The translations under genes and the position numbers were made by a program. Positions 47,693-53,320 of a DNA stretch of 53,320 nucleotides are shown in pieces; position 1 is the stretch's first letter; each line of letters begins with the position of its first letter. The notes below the pieces were generated by a model that saw only the letters and a program-made list of their open reading frames with translations, made no database searches and was not told where the DNA came from. The stretch lies in NCBI GenBank assembly GCA_964478815.1, contig CAYZKY010000020.1, forward strand, positions 1 to 53,320, given 5' to 3'. This DNA comes from DASVNK01 sp964478815. Lineage in GTDB: Bacteria; Verrucomicrobiota; Verrucomicrobiia; Limisphaerales; SXQI01.

Positions 47693-49204
47693 ATGAAACG
47701 CCGCACCTTTCTCGAACGCTCCGCCACCGGCCTCCTCGGCAGCCTCGGCGCCCTCGGCTCCTTCGATTTCCTCCAGCGCCTCCCCCGCGTCACCGCCGCC
47801 GAGGCCCGCGCGGCCACGCCCGCCGCCCAGTTCCACCCCGAGATCGAGCCCCTCGTCCGCCTCCTCGAGAACACCCCGCGCGAACGCGTCATCGAAGAAG
47901 TCGCCCACCGCATCCGCCGCGGCACGAGTTACCGCGAAGTCCTCGCCGCCCTCCAGCTCGCCGGCGTTCGCAACATCCAGCCCCGCCCCGTCGGCTTCAA
48001 ATTCCACGCCGTCCTCGTCGTCAACTCCGCCCACCTCGCCAGCCTCGCCTCCCCCGAGGCCGACCGCTGGCTCCCCATCCTCTGGGCCGTCGACCAATTC
48101 AAAAGCTCCCAGGCCGCCGACATCCGCGAAGGCGATTGGACCCTCGCCCCCGTCGATGAAGCCGCCCTTCCCTCCGCCACCCGCGCCAAGGCCGCCCTCA
48201 TCGCCGCCCTTGAGAGCTGGGACGAACCCGCCGCCGACACCGCCATCGCCGCCCTCGCCCGCACCGCCGGCGCGCACGAAATTTTCGAACTGCTCGCCCG
48301 CTACGCCGCCCGCGATTTCCGCGAAATCGGCCACAAGGAAATCTACGTCGCCAACAGCTTCCGCACCCTCGAAGCCATCGGCTGGCACCACGCCGAGCCC
48401 ATCCTCCGCTCCCTCGTCTACGCCCTCCTCGATCGCGATGGGGCCAAGGAAAATCCCTCCCAGGCCGATCTCCCCGCCGACCGCCCCGGCCGCCGCAATC
48501 TCGAAGCCCTCGCCAAGATCAAACCCGGCTGGCTCGAAGGCCGCCCCGATCCCGCCGCCACCACCCGCCTCCTCCACGCCCTCCGCACCGCCTCGCCCGG
48601 CGACGCCAGCGACCTCGCCATCGACTCCCTCAACCGCGGCGCCTCCCCCGGCTCCCTCTTCGCCGCCCTCTTCCAGGCCTCCGCCGAACTCATGGTCCGC
48701 GCCCCCGGCATCCTCCCCCTCCACGCCACCACCTACACCAACGCCACCTGGTACTCCTTCACCCACTGCCGCGACGAAGACACCCGCAAATTCCTCCTCC
48801 TCCAAAACGCGGCCTTCCTCCCCCTCTTCCGCCGCCAGACCAATTCCGGCCCCGAGATCGACCGCCTCGAGCCCGCCGCCCCCCCCGCCGCGCCCGAGAA
48901 CGCCCTCGCCGAAATCTTCACCACCATCGATCGCGACCGCCTCGCCGCCGCCCGCCACATCCTCGCCCACCTCGCCCAGGCCGGCGATCCCGCTGCCTTC
49001 GCCCACGCCACCCGCCGCCTCATCTTCCTCAAGGGCGACAACTCCCACGATTACAAATACACCGCCGCCGTCCTCGAAGATTACCACCACCTCCCCCCCG
49101 CCACCCGCGACCGCTGCCTCGCCGCCACCGCCTTCTACCTCAAAGGCGCCGCCGCCCCCGAAAACCCCCTCGTCCCCCGCATCCGCGCCGCCCTCTCCGC
49201 GTGA
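47693..49204 (+). CDS. Tat-exported protein of unknown function, 503 aa
   Basis: A 503-residue protein with a twin-arginine signal (KRRTFLERSATGLLGSLGAL). The rest is mostly helical with many His pairs: HPEIEPL, FKFHAVLVVNSAHLASLA, IGHKEIYVAN, AIGWHHAEP, PLHATTYTNATWYSFTH and NSHDYKYTAAVLEDYHHLPP. Such spaced histidines could bind a metal or heme, but no known family motif is recognised. It has no close neighbours in operon; the next gene on the plus strand is absent and the MBL gene is convergent 88 bp away. Protein frame, codon bias and signal make it a real gene. Confidence 0.75.
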   Translation: MKRRTFLERSATGLLGSLGALGSFDFLQRLPRVTAAEARAATPAAQFHPEIEPLVRLLENTPRERVIEEVAHRIRRGTSYREVLAALQLAGVRNIQPRPVGFKFHAVLVVNSAHLASLASPEADRWLPILWAVDQFKSSQAADIREGDWTLAPVDEAALPSATRAKAALIAALESWDEPAADTAIAALARTAGAHEIFELLARYAARDFREIGHKEIYVANSFRTLEAIGWHHAEPILRSLVYALLDRDGAKENPSQADLPADRPGRRNLEALAKIKPGWLEGRPDPAATTRLLHALRTASPGDASDLAIDSLNRGASPGSLFAALFQASAELMVRAPGILPLHATTYTNATWYSFTHCRDEDTRKFLLLQNAAFLPLFRRQTNSGPEIDRLEPAAPPAAPENALAEIFTTIDRDRLAAARHILAHLAQAGDPAAFAHATRRLIFLKGDNSHDYKYTAAVLEDYHHLPPATRDRCLAATAFYLKGAAAPENPLVPRIRAALSA

Positions 49205-49292
49205 ACACACCGCTCCGAACGAATCCGCTCAGGAACGACATTTTGCTAATCGACTTGCCGACGCGGTGTTAACCCCGTCGGTCAGGTGGTCC

Positions 49293-50276
49293 TCAAGCAT
49301 GTCCAACTTTTAGCGCGGATTGCTTCGGGATGCACTTCGGCCTCCTGAGCTTCTGCACCCGCAAAAAATGTTCATTATCCCAAGCATCAGGGAGAATATC
49401 ATCTTCGCGAATCGTGAACCGGAAGCATCCCCTGCAGGGAACTCCTTTACGAGATGCGCGCAACCCAAGCAGGGCGGCGGTTTGAAGCACTGGCTCCGCT
49501 TGATTTATCCGAACGTTGTCGCAGAGCTTTGTGAGCTGCGAACAAGTGACGCGGCAACCGCGCTCTAGTTGGAGCCTCAAATAATGCTCGTTGGGGTGGC
49601 TATACTTATTATTAGTGCCGGTAGAAATAAAAATTCGCTCCGGGTTGAAAGCCCAGGCCCAATCCCGAAAGCGGTGATCCTTGCGATCTACCGGACTGCC
49701 ATGATGAGGGCCGTCCAGAAAAAACGGTTTTGATCCGCCGCAGCGTTCCGCGATCGCTTGCATTGGTGCGTCACCCGGCCAGATACAGCGGACTTCTTTG
49801 TCCTGAAAAAGACAAATTACAGCCGAAGAACGATTTGGAGTGTTTGCATCAATGTTCTCTGAAAAACTGGGATAGATGATGCAGAACTGCCTTCGCTGCG
49901 ACGGGCTTTCCCAGATCGCCGTGTCCTTCAATGCCGGGGATACCTGAAATCGCCCCTTTCGTTCTTCCTCCCGGACCGGACGGTAAATACTCTGGAATTT
50001 TTCGGTGTTTTTGTCTCGATCCTGTAGCAAGTAAATCTTCCCGATGGTTTTACCGGGCATCTTGACGAGGCTTGGCAATGCACCCGCATGATCCTCGTCA
50101 TTATGAGTGATCACCACGGCATGAATTCTCCAAGGCTTGTCAGCGAGCCAGTCAATCAGCGGACTGCTCCTTGGACCGACGTCGAAGATGAGCAGTGAAT
50201 TGTCTGGCAGTCGGATGACCGAGCAATTCCCTTGGCCAACATCCCAAATGTCAGCGATTAGGCTTGCCTCGGCCAC
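49293..50276 (-). CDS. ComEC-like metallo-beta-lactamase-fold hydrolase
   Basis: A 327-residue MBL-fold protein of the ComEC/Rec2 C-terminal type. IADIWDVGQGNCSVI and LLIFDVGPRSS are the opening strands. The metal motif is H58-N-D60-E-D62-H63, followed by the later ligands in WPGDAPMQ and DGPHHGSP. No membrane domain is present, so it is a free enzyme, maybe a nuclease or phosphodiesterase. GTG 50276 has GGAG eight bases upstream and overlaps the end of the preceding gene by 19 bp (50285 is an alternative GTG). It is the last gene of a three-gene overlapping operon whose DNA is AT-richer than its surroundings. Confidence 0.8.
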   Translation of the reverse strand: MAEASLIADIWDVGQGNCSVIRLPDNSLLIFDVGPRSSPLIDWLADKPWRIHAVVITHNDEDHAGALPSLVKMPGKTIGKIYLLQDRDKNTEKFQSIYRPVREEERKGRFQVSPALKDTAIWESPSQRRQFCIIYPSFSENIDANTPNRSSAVICLFQDKEVRCIWPGDAPMQAIAERCGGSKPFFLDGPHHGSPVDRKDHRFRDWAWAFNPERIFISTGTNNKYSHPNEHYLRLQLERGCRVTCSQLTKLCDNVRINQAEPVLQTAALLGLRASRKGVPCRGCFRFTIREDDILPDAWDNEHFLRVQKLRRPKCIPKQSALKVGHA

Positions 50277-50911
50277 GATTCCCACTCCGGTGCCACCGCG
50301 GGCAGCAGCGACACTCGTTCGATATCGATGGTGCGGTCGTTTTTTCCGAGCTTCACGAATGCGCCAAACCGTTCGCCGGGTTCGACATCGCTCAGCGCTC
50401 GAGCTACGCCGCTCTCCAGCCGCTCCGTCTGTCCGTCATGCCACTCCACCATCCTTGCCTCGCCCTGTGTGCGGAGCCTTCCTTCCATGTACCTAGGCGG
50501 CGATCGGTCGATCGTGAACTGCTGGAAATCCACATAGTCTGTAATCTTCAACCACCGCGCCTGTTCTTCCTCGGTCAGCGCCTCATTGTCCGCAGCGTGC
50601 AACAGGCGAATAAAAAGCCGGGTTACAGCGCGTGGAAGTTTCGGCAGATCGGCGATGTCCATCTCGATTCCCCAATCGCCGACGGTGAACTTCGCGGAAT
50701 CGATATTCACTTTGAGCTGCAAGGGTTTAAGCAAGCGCAACGCCGCCCGGCCACCCTCCAAAGGAAAAGCTCTCTGTTCAAAGACAAAAGTGGTAAACGC
50801 CTCGGCGACTGGCTGATGCTTGCCGGAATACTCCGCACTAACCCTGTGTCGAACGTCTTCACGATTAAACACGGGACCGTGGACTTTACGGCGCTCAGCG
50901 AGTACTTGCAT
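50258..50911 (-). CDS. Middle protein of the TIGR04255/MBL operon, unknown family
   Basis: A 217-residue protein with no recognised domain. It contains a beta-rich first half (FTTFVFEQRAFPLEGG, PLQLKVNIDSAKFTVGDWGIEMDIADL), then a charged helical segment (DNEALTEEEQARWLKITDYVDF) and a beta-rich end (GERFGAFVKLGKNDRTIDIERVSLL). No membrane segment or signal is visible. ATG 50911 lies 17 bp inside the preceding gene and its end overlaps the MBL gene, so it is expressed in fixed ratio with both neighbours. The frame is open further upstream, but that part overlaps the TIGR04255 gene. Confidence 0.6.
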   Translation of the reverse strand: MQVLAERRKVHGPVFNREDVRHRVSAEYSGKHQPVAEAFTTFVFEQRAFPLEGGRAALRLLKPLQLKVNIDSAKFTVGDWGIEMDIADLPKLPRAVTRLFIRLLHAADNEALTEEEQARWLKITDYVDFQQFTIDRSPPRYMEGRLRTQGEARMVEWHDGQTERLESGVARALSDVEPGERFGAFVKLGKNDRTIDIERVSLLPAVAPEWESWPRQA

Positions 50912-51701
50912 CAGGCAAAAACGACTGTTTCGCTTTGTCGGTAAAAAAGCAATCGAATTGCTCAAGCATAACGTTGTGTGCGAATTCAATTTCTTCAAGT
51001 GCCTTTGGCAGAAAAACTTCACGCCTCATTCCCAGCGTTGTCGCTACCATATCGATGCGCACTCTGGTCGGTTCATCCTCTAGCAGGCGAACTTTCACAT
51101 CGAGGTGGCAGGGCTTGTCGGGGTCGATGAGCAGCCGCACTTTGCACTCGTAAGGATTTGTCAGCCCTCTGTGCTTGCCTGGGATGTTGGTGAAGATCGT
51201 CAAAGCCTCCCCCACTTGAATTCCTCCCCCGGCGCCGATGAACTGAGGTGTCAAGCGATGGCTCAGGATATTCACATACTCGAGCGTGATACCCGAGACA
51301 GCACTAACACCGAAATGTGCCGCCCAAAGGTGCAGCCATTCCTTTGCCTCCGCATACAGCTCCTCAAATTCGTGGGGATCTTCGCCTTCTCTTCTCAGGT
51401 GAAAAACCAATCGATCAGGTCGCAATCGCATTCCGAACACTTTTTCGCCCTTCGGGTGCGACTTCCAAAACAGGTGGATGATCTTTGCTTTGGGCTGCAA
51501 TGTTTTGACTATGGGCACTCCATTTCTGTCTTCGATTTCAATTTCCCATTCGGCCAAGTGATCCGGGCGGGAATATGTCCTGCTGATTTTTCCCACCCAC
51601 TCGGGCAGCCGCAAATCGAAAACGTCGTGCGGGATCTCATGGTACACTCCGATGATGCGTTCGATGATCGGCGGTCGCTTATACTTGATCCTCGCAGGCA
51701 T
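50895..51701 (-). CDS. TIGR04255-like protein
   Basis: A 268-residue protein resembling the TIGR04255 family, whose members start with a Pro-Pro-Ile-x-Glu block (KRPPIIERIIGVYHEI) and end with a helical HNVMLEQFDCFFTDKAKQSF-type segment. Between these lie beta-strands with VFHLRREGEDPHEFEELYAEAKEWLHLWAAHFGVSAVSGITLEYVNI. The family is sporadic and without known function, and it often occurs with variable partners. It is the first gene of the overlapping operon. The DUF2851 gene on the same strand ends 147 bp upstream, so read-through is possible. Confidence 0.7.
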   Translation of the reverse strand: MPARIKYKRPPIIERIIGVYHEIPHDVFDLRLPEWVGKISRTYSRPDHLAEWEIEIEDRNGVPIVKTLQPKAKIIHLFWKSHPKGEKVFGMRLRPDRLVFHLRREGEDPHEFEELYAEAKEWLHLWAAHFGVSAVSGITLEYVNILSHRLTPQFIGAGGGIQVGEALTIFTNIPGKHRGLTNPYECKVRLLIDPDKPCHLDVKVRLLEDEPTRVRIDMVATTLGMRREVFLPKALEEIEFAHNVMLEQFDCFFTDKAKQSFLPDASTR

Positions 51702-51848
51702 GGGGCAAGCCTTTCACACTCTTCCTCTTCCCTTCAAGCGCAAGGTGAATAAACCCTCCTGTCCATGCGATATCGAAAAACCCGGCAAAGTACGCAAGTT
51801 CTCCTTATTCAAAGTATTCTGGAGAATTGAAACGCACGCGAGCAATCC

Positions 51849-53318
51849 TCACCCCCTCCCCACCGCCTCCACCAACCCCGGAAACCCGCACCCCTCGCAC
51901 GCCGCGTTCGAGTGCTCGCAAAAATCCCGCACGATCTGCATCAACCCCTGCTGCTCCGCCGCCGTCCGCGCCTTCCCCGCCTTCCCGCCCCCGAAGAGCC
52001 GTTCCCGCGCCCGCCGCAGCACCGCGTTGTCCTCCCCCGCCGGCCACAGGAAGTACCGCTCCTCCGCCCGCGCCGCCAGCCGCTCGTTCCGGCTCGCCCA
52101 CGCCCGCACATACAGCCAGGGCAAGATCACATTCATCGCCAGATCCGTCGCCCGTTCCGCCCCCAGCATAGGCTGCCCGCGCGGCTGCGCCTTCGAGCGC
52201 AGCGTCCATCGCCGCTCCCAGAACTCGTCCCGCGCCTGCAATACTTCCAGCAGCGACTCCGCCAAGTCCGGCCCCCCGATCCCCCGCTGCCCCCATTCCT
52301 CCAGCCGCGTGGCCAGATCTCCCGCCCCCAGCCAATGCCCCGCCAGCGCCAGCCGCCGCTCCGGATGATTCGCCGGCCGCACCCCCGCCCACCGCCACAT
52401 CCCCGGCGGCAACATCGCCTCCCGCCACCGCTCCGCCTCCCGCCACCAGCCGTCCCACAGCCCCCGCACATACTCCTCCCGCGATTCCCGGTGCGCCTCC
52501 AGAAAACCCGCCACCCCGAACAACCGCGCCTGCCACACCCGCGCCCCCTCGCTTCCCACCGCCGCCGCCTCCGTCGTTCCCCCAGCGACCCCTCGTGCCA
52601 CCTGCCGCATCGGCCACACATTGTGCTTGTAACCCAGCGCGCCGAACAATCCCTCCGCCAGCGCCCCCTCCCACCCCAGCTCCCGCGCCGCTGCTTGCAC
52701 CCCCAGCGCCTTCTGCCGCAGCCGCGCCTGCGCCGCCTGCCGCAGCACCGCCGCCCGCGCCCCATCCGCCAGCCCCCGCAACGGCCCCGCGCAGCGCCCC
52801 GCCAGCCCGGCCGGCGCTCCCTTCCCCTCCGTCCCCAGCCAATACTCCAGCTCCGCCAGCGGCGCATCCAGCGCCTCTGCCAACTCGACTCTCGGAAGCC
52901 CATGCCGCCCCGGCCCGCCCCGCCAGACCACCTGCAAAATCACCTTCCCATACGCCGGATTCCCCGCGTGCCCATGCCCCTCCCAGCCCCCCGGCTCCAC
53001 GTCGATCTCCACATCCCCCACCCGCGCCGGTTCCGCGCCGAATTGAAGGATCGCCTCCCGAAAATCCGGCCCCGGCTCCCGGTTCCAGAACCCCGGATGC
53101 CACACCCGGACCGGCGTCCCCTCCGCCGTCCGCAGCGCCCCCGGCCGCAACCGCTGATGCCGCCACACCTGCTGCAGCAAACCCTCCCCCGGCCCGCTCC
53201 CCGCTCCCGTCCCGCCCGGCTCCCCCAGCCGCCCCTCCCGCGCCCGCGCCCATGCCCCCCTCGACTCCAGATAACCAGTCGTCGGGACCGGATGCCGGAT
53301 TCTCGCGTCGCCGCCCAC
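51849..53318 (-). CDS. DUF2851 family protein, reaching the window edge
   Basis: A protein of at least 489 residues belonging to DUF2851. Typical blocks are LLQQVWRHQRLRPGALRTAEGTPVRVWHPG, NREPGPDFREAILQFG, VGDVEIDVEPGGWEGHGHAGNPAYGKVILQVVW, and at the C-terminus LPWLYVRAWASRN with a cysteine pair near CEGCGFPG. The function is unknown; the pattern of acidic residues in VGDVEIDVE is compatible with a nuclease-like fold. The frame is open to the last bases of the window with only a GTG as first codon, so the true start may lie outside. Codon use matches the GC-rich neighbours and differs from the AT-richer operon downstream. Confidence 0.82.
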   Translation of the reverse strand: MGGDARIRHPVPTTGYLESRGAWARAREGRLGEPGGTGAGSGPGEGLLQQVWRHQRLRPGALRTAEGTPVRVWHPGFWNREPGPDFREAILQFGAEPARVGDVEIDVEPGGWEGHGHAGNPAYGKVILQVVWRGGPGRHGLPRVELAEALDAPLAELEYWLGTEGKGAPAGLAGRCAGPLRGLADGARAAVLRQAAQARLRQKALGVQAAARELGWEGALAEGLFGALGYKHNVWPMRQVARGVAGGTTEAAAVGSEGARVWQARLFGVAGFLEAHRESREEYVRGLWDGWWREAERWREAMLPPGMWRWAGVRPANHPERRLALAGHWLGAGDLATRLEEWGQRGIGGPDLAESLLEVLQARDEFWERRWTLRSKAQPRGQPMLGAERATDLAMNVILPWLYVRAWASRNERLAARAEERYFLWPAGEDNAVLRRARERLFGGGKAGKARTAAEQQGLMQIVRDFCEHSNAACEGCGFPGLVEAVGRG

Positions 53319-53320
53319 CT

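Noticed and set aside
47603..49210. 535-codon Gly/Glu-rich minus-strand frame
   Set aside because: Low-complexity antisense of the Tat protein gene, whose frame has a proper signal and normal composition.
150..53000. CRISPR arrays and classical insertion sequences
   Set aside because: No regularly spaced identical repeats with unique spacers and no transposase with DDE or HUH motifs were seen anywhere in the window.
51805..53253. Gly/Ala-rich minus-strand frame overlapping the DUF2851 gene
   Set aside because: Low-complexity alternative frame; the DUF2851 frame carries conserved blocks.

Overview
The window looks like chromosomal DNA of a free-living Verrucomicrobiota bacterium, probably near Opitutales. 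Three things point there. Two secreted proteins end in a VPDSG-CTERM-type sorting tail (VPDAGST and VPDGGSS, each followed by a hydrophobic stretch and an Arg-rich end). There is a DUF1549/DUF1553 plus DUF1501 pair with a PQQ-type propeller, and several Tat-exported catabolic proteins (3-keto-disaccharide hydrolase, ManD-like enolase-superfamily enzyme, Gfo/Idh/MocA oxidoreductase). DNA is GC-rich throughout except for a visibly AT-richer block near 49.3-51.8 kb. The assignment is an inference from gene content.

Layout. 0.2-10 kb: class V aminotransferase (-), two-domain DUF1080 protein, ABC ATPase plus overlapping permease, secreted fibronectin-III protein, Ski2-like helicase (+). 10-18.3 kb (-): membrane peptide, gcvH, gcvT and a flavin reductase with 4-bp overlaps, then PQQ propeller, DUF1501 and a DUF1549/1553 cytochrome. 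18.3-24.3 kb: mnmA, exonuclease, a 25-residue Lys/Ala micro-protein missed by ordinary ORF length cut-offs, mutS, tRNA-Arg(TCG), PEP-hydrolase-family TIM barrel. 24.4-33.5 kb: SLOG-like four-TM protein, methyltransferase, LysR, ManD-like enzyme, two-subunit 2-oxoacid:ferredoxin oxidoreductase, VapBC-type toxin-antitoxin pair. 33.5-39.5 kb: Gfo/Idh/MocA, Dabb protein, thioredoxin-like secreted protein, a palindrome-bracketed DUF4143 ATPase, Uma2, UPF0175, VPDSG-CTERM protein. 39.8-45.2 kb (-): Mu-like capsid cassette without a visible terminase, integrase or tail module. 45.8-53.3 kb: DUF1579, second VPDSG-CTERM protein, Tat protein of unknown function, an AT-richer three-gene operon (TIGR04255-like, unknown, ComEC-like MBL), and a DUF2851 protein running to the window edge.

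How it fits together. Most of the window is housekeeping (glycine cleavage, mismatch repair, tRNA thiolation, ferredoxin-linked 2-oxoacid oxidation) and carbohydrate catabolism at the cell envelope. Accessory DNA is scattered among it. The best candidates for undescribed biology are: (1) the DUF4143 ATPase between two long palindromes sharing one core; (2) the three-gene TIGR04255/unknown/MBL operon with overlapping frames; (3) the single-gene SLOG-4TM protein; (4) the capsid cassette, whose portal and protease form one reading frame with an internal ribosome binding site and whose upstream region carries repeated TGTAGACT boxes. Dispersed repeats (a 100-bp double hairpin, the TGTAGACT boxes, a poly-G element, a dyad shared by both VPDSG genes) link distant parts of the window.
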